A stretch of DNA of 10,329 nt. Source: Pelagibacteraceae bacterium AG-339-N18 (lineage in GTDB: Bacteria > Pseudomonadota > Alphaproteobacteria > Pelagibacterales > Pelagibacteraceae). Location of the stretch: the NCBI GenBank assembly GCA_003282055.1, contig QCAD01000028.1:1-10329 (forward strand). The letters run 5' to 3'. Positions 1 through 5,971 of the stretch are shown in pieces (the stretch's first letter is position 1; every line of letters starts with the position of its first letter). The translations under genes and the position numbers were made by a program. The notes beneath the pieces are model-generated. The model ran no database searches. It was not told the DNA's origin and worked only from the letters and a program-made list of their open reading frames with translations.

Positions 1-1851
1 AAAGGTAGAATTAAACTAGATGATGAGTCTCTAAAATTTAAGGATAAAGAATATGAGTATTGGACCAAAACAACTGCAGTAGGGAATTATTCTATAAAAT
101 TGAGAAAAAAAATTGGAAGTGATACAATAGAAGAAGTCTGGAATGGTGACAAAGAAAAAGAGAAATTAAAAACTGAATATTTTGGTGTAGGTGACTTAGA
201 GGTAAGTTACAATGATAAACTTTTAGGTTATTCTTTGGATTTAAAAGGTTCTGAATATTATACGATATATGTAAGAGATATTTCTTCTGGAAAATTACTT
301 ACTGAAAAAATAGAGGAAACAAGTGGGAACATTACTTTTAGTTTAGATGATAAATATATTCTTTATTCAAAACTAGATAAATTTCACCGGCCTAGAAAAA
401 TCTTTAGACACAAGATTGGATCTTCAGTAAAGGACGACAAACTCATTTTTGAGGAAAAAAGTGACGCGTTTACTGTGGGAATAAGTTTAAGCTCAGATGA
501 AAAATATTTTTTTATTACAACTTCAGATCATAATACATCAGAACAATATTATTTTAGAGTTGAAGACGAGAATCCAAAGCCAAAATTAATAAAAAAGAGA
601 AAAAAAGGTATTATTTATTCAATCAATTCTTGGGACAACTACTTTTATTGTCATACTAATGAAGACGCAGAAGATTTCAAAATTGAGAGATGCAATGATT
701 TATCAAGTCAAAAATGGGAAATTTATATAGCTGCTAAAGACGAAGTTTTAATTGGAGGATTAATATTTTTAGATAATTGGATTATCAGAAGTGAAAAGTC
801 TAATGCGTTAAGAAAGTTATTTGTGAGGAATAAGCAGACAGGGATTGAAGAGGAATTAAAATTCACAAGTGAGACTGTAGTTGTGCCTGGAGTTTCATTA
901 AAGCAAAAAGATAAGCATACAGACTTAGTTTACTTATCATACTCATCTCCTAAAACACCTGGTAAGACTTACTTATATAATTTAAGAACAAAAGAAAAAA
1001 AATTAGTTAAAGAACAAGAGATTCCATCGGGTCATAATCCAAATGACTATATAGTCGAAAGATTAGAGTGCCCTTCCCATGATGGAAGATTAGTTCCTGT
1101 TACAATCACTAGACATAAAAAAACAAAAATTGACGGATCAGCAAATTTACTTTTATATGGGTACGGATCATATGGAAGTTCAATGACGCCAGATTTTTCC
1201 TCAACTAGATTAAGTTTAATTGATAGAAATATTATTTGGGTAACTGCACATATTAGAGGGGGAATGGAGAGAGGGATGAAATGGTGGAAAGAGGGAAAAC
1301 TACTGAATAAAAAAAATACTTTTGAAGACTATATTTATGCTGCAAAATTTTTAATTGATAAAAAGTACTCATCTCAAGGAAAAATTATTGGCATGGGTGG
1401 GTCGGCTGGTGGTTTACTAATGGGAGCTGTTGTAAATCAAGCTCCAGAACTATTTTTGGGGATTATCATGGCTGTACCATTTGTAGACTCTTTAACAACT
1501 AATCTTGATCACTCTTTACCATTAACTGTTGGAGAGTTTGATGAATTTGGAAATGCAAAAGATATTAAAGAACATTTTGATTATATATATTCATACGCAC
1601 CTTATAATAATATTAAGAAAATGGATTATCCTCATATATTAATTACCACTAGCCTTAGTGATAATAGAGTATTATTTGACGAACCAGCAAAATTTACTGC
1701 TAAGTTAAGAGATTTAAAAACTGATAACAATTTACTGTTATTAAAAACTGAAATGAACGCCGGTCATGGTGGCAAGTCTGGAAGAGATGGTGCTATCGAG
1801 GAGATTGCTTTTGACTACGCGTTTGCTTTAAAAATTTCAAAAAAAATTTAA
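1..1851 (+). CDS. ptrB: Oligopeptidase B (S9A prolyl oligopeptidase family), 5' end cut by window edge
   Basis: This is a serine peptidase that cleaves oligopeptides after basic residues, probably in the cytoplasm. The frame is open from base 1 without a stop, so the TTG at 100 is not the true start. The first 33 codons already read like the family (GRIKLDD, then EYEYWTK). The visible 616 residues compare with about 690 in the family, so some 70-80 N-terminal residues lie outside. The N-terminal part is the beta-propeller region. The C-terminal alpha/beta-hydrolase domain shows LLYGYGSYG, then HIRGGMERG, the nucleophile motif GGSAGG (Ser codon 1402-1404), the triad Asp in LSDNRV (1660-1662) and the triad His in NAGHGGKSGR (1765-1767). 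The triad is intact, so the enzyme should be active. It ends at TAA 1849-1851, and the next gene has its own heat-shock promoter. Family assignment is secure; preference for Arg/Lys is family knowledge. Confidence 0.95.
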   Translation, partial: KGRIKLDDESLKFKDKEYEYWTKTTAVGNYSIKLRKKIGSDTIEEVWNGDKEKEKLKTEYFGVGDLEVSYNDKLLGYSLDLKGSEYYTIYVRDISSGKLLTEKIEETSGNITFSLDDKYILYSKLDKFHRPRKIFRHKIGSSVKDDKLIFEEKSDAFTVGISLSSDEKYFFITTSDHNTSEQYYFRVEDENPKPKLIKKRKKGIIYSINSWDNYFYCHTNEDAEDFKIERCNDLSSQKWEIYIAAKDEVLIGGLIFLDNWIIRSEKSNALRKLFVRNKQTGIEEELKFTSETVVVPGVSLKQKDKHTDLVYLSYSSPKTPGKTYLYNLRTKEKKLVKEQEIPSGHNPNDYIVERLECPSHDGRLVPVTITRHKKTKIDGSANLLLYGYGSYGSSMTPDFSSTRLSLIDRNIIWVTAHIRGGMERGMKWWKEGKLLNKKNTFEDYIYAAKFLIDKKYSSQGKIIGMGGSAGGLLMGAVVNQAPELFLGIIMAVPFVDSLTTNLDHSLPLTVGEFDEFGNAKDIKEHFDYIYSYAPYNNIKKMDYPHILITTSLSDNRVLFDEPAKFTAKLRDLKTDNNLLLLKTEMNAGHGGKSGRDGAIEEIAFDYAFALKISKKI

Positions 1852-1860
1852 TTTTGCTAT

Positions 1861-1888
1861 CTTGAAAAAATTAAATTAATCCCCACAT
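1861..1888 (+). promoter_or_regulatory. Sigma-32 (RpoH) type heat-shock promoter of hsp20
   Basis: A -35 element CTTGAAA (1861-1867) is followed by a 13-base spacer and a -10 element CCCCACAT (1881-1888). The E. coli sigma-32 consensus is CTTGAAA, 11-16 bases, CCCCATNT, so this is a near-perfect match. It lies directly ahead of a small heat-shock gene. Transcription would start about 6-8 bases further on, near 1895. The match is seen in sequence; use by RpoH is inferred. Confidence 0.85.
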
Positions 1889-1896
1889 AAGTATTG

Positions 1897-1950
1897 TTGG
1901 CTGCCTAATGGGGCCAGTATAAATAAACTTGCTTAACAAAGGAGGATATT
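1897..1950 (+). promoter_or_regulatory. ROSE-like RNA thermometer in the hsp20 leader
   Basis: The predicted leader is about 55 bases and folds into two hairpins. Hairpin 1 pairs UUGGC (1897-1901) with GCCAG (1913-1917) and continues as C1904-C1905 with G1910-G1911 around a UAAU loop. Hairpin 2 pairs CUUGCUU (1928-1934) with AAGGAGG (1939-1945) around an AACA loop. All positions pair (U1929 with G1944 as a wobble) except G1931 opposite G1942. A UUGCU anti-Shine-Dalgarno with one G-G mismatch is the signature of ROSE thermometers ahead of small heat-shock genes in alpha- and gammaproteobacteria. At low temperature the ribosome site would be hidden; heating would melt it. The leader is shorter than classical ROSE leaders. 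Function is inferred. Confidence 0.75.
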
Positions 1951-2397
1951 ATGACAAGTAAGGATTTATCTATATTTAACTCACTGAGACCTTTTTCAAT
2001 TGGTTTTGACGACATGTTTGATCAATTCGAAAACATGCTTGGTAACGGTTCTTTGACTATGCAGTCAAATTACCCACCATACAATATCAGGAAAACTGGA
2101 AAAGATAATTACGAAATTGAACTAGCGTTAGCCGGTTTTAATAAAAAAGATGTTGAAGTTGAGTTTGAGGATAATTTATTAACTGTTAGAACTAAACAAG
2201 TTGATAAATCTCAAGATAACAATTCTGATGGAGAGATAATCCATAAAGGTATTTCTCAAAGACAGTTTGCTCGATCATTTACTATTGCAGATGATGTAAA
2301 AGTGAATGGAGCCGAGCTTAAAGATGGTCTTTTGACAATATCTTGTGAAAGGATTGTTCCAGAGCATAAAAAGAAAAAACTTATCGAAATTAAATAA
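1951..2397 (+). CDS. ibpA: Small heat shock protein Hsp20, IbpA type
   Basis: This is an ATP-independent holdase that binds unfolding proteins in the cytoplasm and passes them to DnaK and ClpB. The protein has 148 residues, close to E. coli IbpA. An N-terminal arm carries SIGFDDMFDQFE, which resembles the IbpA stretch SAIGFDRLFNHLE. The alpha-crystallin domain runs from about YPPYNI (41-46) through ALAGF (59-63) and DNLLTV (74-79) to GLLTI (126-130). The C-terminal anchor IEI (145-147) is the I-x-I motif that fits a neighbouring subunit's groove. The ATG at 1951 sits 5 bases after AAGGAGG, one of only two strong ribosome sites in the window. Control is probably double: a sigma-32 promoter for transcription and a ROSE-like leader for translation. 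A hairpin follows the stop. The IbpA-like class is clear; the exact orthologue name is less so. Confidence 0.95.
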   Translation: MTSKDLSIFNSLRPFSIGFDDMFDQFENMLGNGSLTMQSNYPPYNIRKTGKDNYEIELALAGFNKKDVEVEFEDNLLTVRTKQVDKSQDNNSDGEIIHKGISQRQFARSFTIADDVKVNGAELKDGLLTISCERIVPEHKKKKLIEIK

Positions 2398-2407
2398 GTT
2401 TACCTTG

Positions 2408-2432
2408 CTTGCGGAGATTATTTCTCCGCAAG
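2408..2432 (+). terminator. Hairpin between convergent hsp20 and lipoprotein genes
   Basis: A perfect 10-bp stem pairs CTTGCGGAGA (2408-2417) with TCTCCGCAAG (2423-2432) around a TTATT loop. It lies 10 bases after the hsp20 stop and 3 bases beyond the stop of the opposing lipoprotein gene. No clear T run follows on either strand (TGATCAAAAAC on +, CAAGGTAAAC on -). It is therefore not a textbook intrinsic terminator, and may act as a shared transcript end or as a 3' barrier against exonucleases. Confidence 0.6.
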
Positions 2433-2435
2433 TGA

Positions 2436-2744
2436 TCAAAAACAACCGTTAGATACAAATCCAATCACAACTAGTTTTGAATTAATTTCAAATCTTCTCT
2501 CACACGGAATACCATATTTTTTGGTATTATATATTATAACTAAATTCCCTTTTTCATTTTTAAAATCTTCATCTGGGTCTCCCAAACTATTGGTTAATTC
2601 TTGAGAGGACTTCCCAATAAATTTACTTAATTTCTTATTTTCTTTTTCAACAATAGCGTCAGTTTTTTGTTTTATAGTCTGACATCCAGATAATAAAATG
2701 ATTATAAATAGGCTTGTTAAAAATAAAATTAAACTTCTCATCAT
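2436..2744 (-). CDS. Small BamE/OmlA-like lipoprotein
   Basis: This is a 102-residue predicted lipoprotein of unknown role. The N-terminus has a short charged start (MMRS), a hydrophobic core (LILFLTSLFIIILL) and a lipobox LLSGC with the lipidated cysteine at residue 21, so it should be exported and membrane-anchored. A Lys-rich helix follows. From about residue 43 the pattern GKSSQELTNSLGDPDED, a beta strand LVIIY, ERRFEI and a final NGC resembles the small BamE/OmlA-like fold. Cys81 and Cys101 could form a disulfide in the periplasm. The start is one of two adjacent ATGs (2742-2744 or 2739-2741), with a weak GAGAG upstream. It converges on hsp20 and diverges from the purine permease. The lipoprotein call is firm; the fold resemblance is tentative and a BamE function is not claimed. 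Confidence 0.8.
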   Translation of the reverse strand: MMRSLILFLTSLFIIILLSGCQTIKQKTDAIVEKENKKLSKFIGKSSQELTNSLGDPDEDFKNEKGNLVIIYNTKKYGIPCERRFEINSKLVVIGFVSNGCF

Positions 2745-2804
2745 TTTATAATTACTCTCAAATTATGGCATAAATATAAACTTCTGAGTTGAAAATTGTT
2801 GATA

Positions 2805-2816
2805 AAAACTAGTTTT
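2805..2816. promoter_or_regulatory. 12-bp palindrome in the divergent promoter region, possible operator
   Basis: AAAACTAGTTTT is a perfect 12-bp palindrome located 52 bp before the permease start, in the 123-bp gap (2745-2867) between the divergent lipoprotein and permease genes. It could be a dimeric repressor site, but AT-rich palindromes this short arise by chance. The rest of the gap shows no riboswitch and no convincing -35/-10 pair. Confidence 0.25.
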
Positions 2817-2856
2817 GAAAGGCAAGAGGAAAGAGAATCGAATATTTATTACTAAT

Positions 2857-2863
2857 AAGGAGG
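2857..2863 (+). promoter_or_regulatory. Strong Shine-Dalgarno of the purine permease
   Basis: AAGGAGG sits 4 bases before the ATG at 2868 and fixes this start. It is the same core as the hsp20 site, but no UUGCU anti-Shine-Dalgarno lies nearby, so this site should be open at all temperatures. Confidence 0.8.
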
Positions 2864-2867
2864 ATAA

Positions 2868-4178
2868 ATGCTTGATAAATATTTTAATTACAAAAAACAT
2901 AAAACTAATTTTAAAACAGAAGTAATTGCTGGAACGACTACGTTTTTAACCATGGCATACATCATGTTTTTAAACCCATTTATATTGTCTGGAGAATTTG
3001 CTGGACCCGAAAAAGGTTTTTTTGATTTTGGAGCTGTGTATACAGCAACAATTTTAGCAACTGCATTGGCTTGCTTTATTATGGCTTTTTATGGAAAAAC
3101 GTGGCCAATAGGACTTGCTCCTGGAATGGGTATAAATGCGTTTGTTGCTTTTGGTGTTTGTGCTGGTATGGGATATACACCACAAGAAGCTCTGGGCGCA
3201 GTTTTAGTAGCAGGTGTATTATTTTTAATTATCTCTTTAACACCAATCAGAGCTTGGTTAATTAATTCTATACCCAAAAGTTTGAAGTTAGGAATAGGCG
3301 CAGGAATAGGTTTATTTTTAGCAATAATTGGTCTTCAAATAATGGAAGTTGTAGTTGATAATCCAGTTACACTAGTTCAACTTGGTAACTTAAGTGATCC
3401 TTTGGTGTTGTTAGGTTGTGCGACTTTTATTGCAATAATTGTTTTAGACAAAATGAATGTCAAAGGAAATATTATTATAGGCATTCTAGTATTTAGTATT
3501 ATTGCTTGGGCTACAGGTTTAGCTAAATTTAATGGTATTGCAAGTTCACCACCACCAATGACATATCTATTTGAGTTTGATTTATCAGCAGCGATGACGG
3601 CTGGTATGTCAACAGTAATATTCACTTTATTATTTATAGATTTTTTTGATACCGCAGGAACCTTAACTTCGGTAGCCAATGTTGCAGGTAAAGTAGGAAA
3701 GGATGGTAAGGTTCAGGATATCAACAAAGCAATGCTGTCTGACAGTGTAAGCACGGTTGCTGGTGCTGTAATGGGAACTACAACAGTCACAAGTTATGTT
3801 GAGTCTGGAGCGGGTGTTAAAGCGGGTGGTAAAACTGGAATGACATCTCTTGTCATTGGTATACTTTTTCTTGCTTGTATATTTTTTGCACCATTAGCTA
3901 CTAGCTTGCCAAAACAAATTGATGGTGCGGCTTTGCTTTTTGTGTCAGTTCTTTTTATTAGAAATATAACCGATATTGAATGGAATGATATTTCAGAATC
4001 TGCTCCAGCAATTCTTGCTATGATTTCAATGCCTCTGACATATAGTATAAGCAATGGTATTGCTTTAGCATTTGTCTCTTATGCATTAATCAAGATATTT
4101 ACTGGTAAATTTTCTACTACATCGCCAGCTATTTGGGTTATTGCAATTTTAAGTGTAGTAAGTTTCGCTGTAGCATAA
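2868..4178 (+). CDS. Purine base permease, NCS2/AzgA family
   Basis: This inner-membrane transporter has 436 residues, the usual length of AzgA-type (COG2252) members, which import guanine, hypoxanthine, adenine or xanthine by proton symport. The start MLDKYFNYKKHKTNFKTE leads into AGTTTFLTMAYI, a typical AzgA opening. Core motifs are LAPGMGINAFVAF (83-95), DFFDTAGTL (258-266) and the TTTVTSYVESGAG stretch (304-316), which is close to the family's TSSVTTYVES motif and is followed by VKAGGKTG. These cover the substrate-binding half-helices. Hydrophobic segments occur throughout and fit the 14-helix NCS2 fold. The facing gene encodes a purine-type phosphoribosyltransferase, which would trap imported bases as nucleotides, so purine salvage is the likely role. 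A palindromic terminator follows. Family is secure; which purine is carried cannot be told from sequence. Confidence 0.95.
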   Translation: MLDKYFNYKKHKTNFKTEVIAGTTTFLTMAYIMFLNPFILSGEFAGPEKGFFDFGAVYTATILATALACFIMAFYGKTWPIGLAPGMGINAFVAFGVCAGMGYTPQEALGAVLVAGVLFLIISLTPIRAWLINSIPKSLKLGIGAGIGLFLAIIGLQIMEVVVDNPVTLVQLGNLSDPLVLLGCATFIAIIVLDKMNVKGNIIIGILVFSIIAWATGLAKFNGIASSPPPMTYLFEFDLSAAMTAGMSTVIFTLLFIDFFDTAGTLTSVANVAGKVGKDGKVQDINKAMLSDSVSTVAGAVMGTTTVTSYVESGAGVKAGGKTGMTSLVIGILFLACIFFAPLATSLPKQIDGAALLFVSVLFIRNITDIEWNDISESAPAILAMISMPLTYSISNGIALAFVSYALIKIFTGKFSTTSPAIWVIAILSVVSFAVA

Positions 4179-4190
4179 ATAAATATTAAT

Positions 4191-4223
4191 AGGGCTAGTT
4201 AACTAGCCCTGTTTACTTTTTTT
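4191..4223. terminator. Bidirectional intrinsic terminator shared by permease and phosphoribosyltransferase genes
   Basis: A perfect 20-bp palindrome at 4191-4210 (AGGGCTAG, TTAA centre, CTAGCCCT) forms an 8-bp GC-rich stem. On the + strand a seven-T run follows at 4217-4223. On the - strand the exit side reads ATTAATATTTATTTAT, also T-rich. The stem contains the stop codon (4203-4205) of the opposing gene, so that gene's last codons lie in or against the terminator. Confidence 0.85.
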
Positions 4224-4730
4224 GATAATCTCTTTTATAGATATTTCCTCATAATGTTCAGTTGGTTGAACAATCCAAGGATCTGAGTTGAGCTTAATAG
4301 GACAAAAATCTGGTTCAAAAGTTGAGGATTTTTTTTTCCATAAACAGGCTGTCTTAATTTCTTTTATAAAATTTTTTGTTGGTCCGTAACTCTTCAACCA
4401 TTCTATACTCTTATTTAAAGTTAAGCCTGTATCTGATAAATCATCAATTAAGAGTACTCTTTTAAAATCTTTATCATTTGCTAGTGAGCTTATTTCCCTT
4501 GCAAACATTAGTTGACCTTGTTGGTCCTCAATGCCTTTTCCTGAATAACTTTGGATAACAATATATGCTATAGGAAGTTTTAATATTCTCGAAAGTATGT
4601 CAATAATTGGTGCAGCACCCCTCATTATTCCAACTAAGACAGTGGGATGGTAATTATTGTGGATTTCGATGGCTAATTTTTCAACAATTTTTGTATATTC
4701 TTCAAATGATATAATTAATTTATCTGCCAT
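4203..4730 (-). CDS. Purine-type phosphoribosyltransferase (COG2236-like)
   Basis: A cytoplasmic type I phosphoribosyltransferase, likely joining PRPP to hypoxanthine, guanine or xanthine to give the nucleotide. From MADK the protein has 175 residues. It shows the pyrophosphate loop VGIMRGAAP (33-41), the PRPP-binding signature VLLIDDLSDTGLT (92-104) with paired acidic residues, and a C-terminal DPWIVQPTEHYEE resembling the WIVFPWE motif of microbial hypoxanthine-type enzymes. The frame is open upstream to an ATG at 4811, but that start would overlap the divergent glycosyltransferase gene and adds a non-family, Phe-rich tail. I chose ATG 4728-4730 (MADK); ATG 4743-4745 (MIKKFMADK) is possible. 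Neither has a Shine-Dalgarno. The gene ends inside the terminator shared with the purine permease, and the pairing supports purine salvage. Family is firm; the base used is inferred. Confidence 0.85.
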   Translation of the reverse strand: MADKLIISFEEYTKIVEKLAIEIHNNYHPTVLVGIMRGAAPIIDILSRILKLPIAYIVIQSYSGKGIEDQQGQLMFAREISSLANDKDFKRVLLIDDLSDTGLTLNKSIEWLKSYGPTKNFIKEIKTACLWKKKSSTFEPDFCPIKLNSDPWIVQPTEHYEEISIKEIIKKSKQG

Positions 4731-4740
4731 AAATTTTTTT

Positions 4741-4746
4741 ATCATA
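4741..4746 (-). promoter_or_regulatory. Possible -10 element of the phosphoribosyltransferase gene
   Basis: On the - strand TATGAT lies 10 bases before the ATG at 4730. If used as a -10 box, the transcript would begin only a few bases before the start codon, giving a near-leaderless mRNA, in keeping with the lack of a ribosome site. No clear -35 is seen in the surrounding poly-T tract, so this is weak. Confidence 0.3.
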
Positions 4747-4779
4747 TAAAAAAAATTAAAAAAGATTAAAAAAGAACCT

Positions 4780-5670
4780 ATGAAAGTATTTGATTGTTTC
4801 ATGTATTTCAACGAGGACGTTGTTTTAGATCTAAGGCTTAATATGCTTGATAAATACGTTGACTACTTTGTAATCGTTGAAAGTAGCTTCACACATAAAG
4901 GTGATAAGAGAGAGCTTCAATTTGATAATAAAAAGTTTGAGAAATTTAAAGATAAAATTATTTATTTAGTATACGAAAAAAGACCTAATAATATTAAAGA
5001 AATTTTGAATGATGAGCATGAAGACGATAAATCAAGAAAATATATATTTAATTCAATCTTAAGAGAAAATGGACAAAGAAACTTTATACTCAATGGATTA
5101 GAAGATGCAAATGAAGATGACTTGATTTTAATTTCAGATGTAGATGAGATACCAAATTTGGAAAGATTGGAAATTGGTAACATTAATCAAAAAATAATAA
5201 TGTTTAAACAGGAAATGTTTTATTATAAATTTAATCTTAAATTACCCAACTTTAATTGGACTGGGACTAAAGCTTGCAAGAAAAAATATTTAAAATCTCC
5301 TCAATGGTTGAGAAACATTAAAGATAGAAAATATTCTTTATATAGATTTGATGTTTTATTTTCTGAAACAAAGTTTATAGACCTCAAAATAATAGAAAAT
5401 GGAGGATGGCATTTTACAAACCTAAAAAGTGCTGAAGAAATAGAACATAAACTAAGATCATATCTGCATCACAGGGAGTTCGATGTGAACCCTATTTCTA
5501 TAAATGAAATCAATAATATAATTAAAAATAAAATAGCTATTTATGATCTAACTTTAGATAAAAGGACCCAAAAAATAGGTCATGGTAAAAAACTTGAAAA
5601 GTATCCACTAGACAGATTGCCAAAATTTTTGCAAGATAATTTACATAATTATCAAGAATGGATAGACTAA
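4780..5670 (+). CDS. Glycosyltransferase family 17 protein
   Basis: This is a predicted sugar-nucleotide transferase of 296 residues, matching family GT17 (PF04724), whose eukaryotic founder adds a bisecting N-acetylglucosamine to N-glycans. It opens with VFDCFMYFNEDVVLDLRL and YFVIVESSFTHKG (29-41), both typical of the family. The metal/nucleotide-binding DxD motif appears in LILISDVDEIP (115-125), and GGWHF (208-212) is the other hallmark block. No signal peptide or membrane helix is visible, so it probably works on the cytoplasmic side, on a lipopolysaccharide, capsule or other glycan. No other glycan gene is nearby, so the acceptor is unknown. ATG 4780 lacks a Shine-Dalgarno and lies 49 bp from the divergent phosphoribosyltransferase. 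A DUF1330 gene follows after one base. Family is clear; donor and acceptor are not. Confidence 0.9.
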   Translation: MKVFDCFMYFNEDVVLDLRLNMLDKYVDYFVIVESSFTHKGDKRELQFDNKKFEKFKDKIIYLVYEKRPNNIKEILNDEHEDDKSRKYIFNSILRENGQRNFILNGLEDANEDDLILISDVDEIPNLERLEIGNINQKIIMFKQEMFYYKFNLKLPNFNWTGTKACKKKYLKSPQWLRNIKDRKYSLYRFDVLFSETKFIDLKIIENGGWHFTNLKSAEEIEHKLRSYLHHREFDVNPISINEINNIIKNKIAIYDLTLDKRTQKIGHGKKLEKYPLDRLPKFLQDNLHNYQEWID

Positions 5671-5671
5671 T

Positions 5672-5971
5672 ATGAAAAAAGGATACTGGGTAAGTTTGTA
5701 CTTTAAAATAGATAACCAAGAGAATATTAAGAAATATTCCAAGCTAGCAACACCAATTATTAAAAGTTATGGTGGTGTACCCCTTGTAAGAGGTGGAAAA
5801 CATGAAACTTTTAATGGAGATGATTTCTGTAGAACCGTTGTGTGGGAATTTCCAAGTTATGCTAAAGCATTAGAGTGTCATGCTTCTAAAGAATATCAAG
5901 ATAGTTGGTCATTGGCTGAAAAAACAACAAAAAGACATATGCAGGTTATTGAAGGATTTAGTATTGAATAG
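5672..5971 (+). CDS. DUF1330 domain protein
   Basis: A 99-residue protein that fits the DUF1330 family, small dimeric ferredoxin-like (alpha/beta barrel) proteins of unknown function. It begins MKKGYWVSLYFKIDN, with a strand carrying the YW pair, followed by the helix YSKLATPIIKSYGG and the strands around VPLVRGGKHETFNG. Then comes RTVVWEFPSYAKALECHASKEYQ, in which the strand VVWEFPS and the helix AKALECH..EYQ are the family's recognisable pieces. It covers the whole domain and ends at the expected I-E-G-F strand. The start is one base after the glycosyltransferase stop, so the two are probably co-transcribed. The last 14 bp overlap the 3' end of the opposing DNA glycosylase gene. No biochemical role can be assigned from sequence. 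Confidence 0.88.
   Translation: MKKGYWVSLYFKIDNQENIKKYSKLATPIIKSYGGVPLVRGGKHETFNGDDFCRTVVWEFPSYAKALECHASKEYQDSWSLAEKTTKRHMQVIEGFSIE

Noticed and set aside
100..102. TTG codon as the start of the oligopeptidase B gene
   Set aside because: The same frame is open from base 1 and already encodes family-like residues before the TTG, so the gene is cut by the window edge.
2745..2867. Purine riboswitch before the purine permease
   Set aside because: The gap lacks the three-way junction core and the conserved loop sequences, and has no terminator-like hairpin near the ribosome site.
3089..4054. Several open frames on the opposite or shifted strand inside the permease gene (3071-3265, 3089-3277, 3377-3679, 3794-4054)
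   Set aside because: They mirror a well-conserved transporter, have no ribosome site and no recognisable protein pattern.
4731..4779. Poly-A/poly-T tract as a curved-DNA or replication signal
   Set aside because: It is simply a very AT-rich 49-bp divergent promoter gap; there is no repeat array, DnaA-box set or other origin feature.
4731..4811. Upstream start (ATG at 4811) for the phosphoribosyltransferase
   Set aside because: It would overlap the start of the divergent glycosyltransferase by 32 bp and adds a Phe-rich, poly-T encoded tail not seen in the family; MADK at 4730 fits better.
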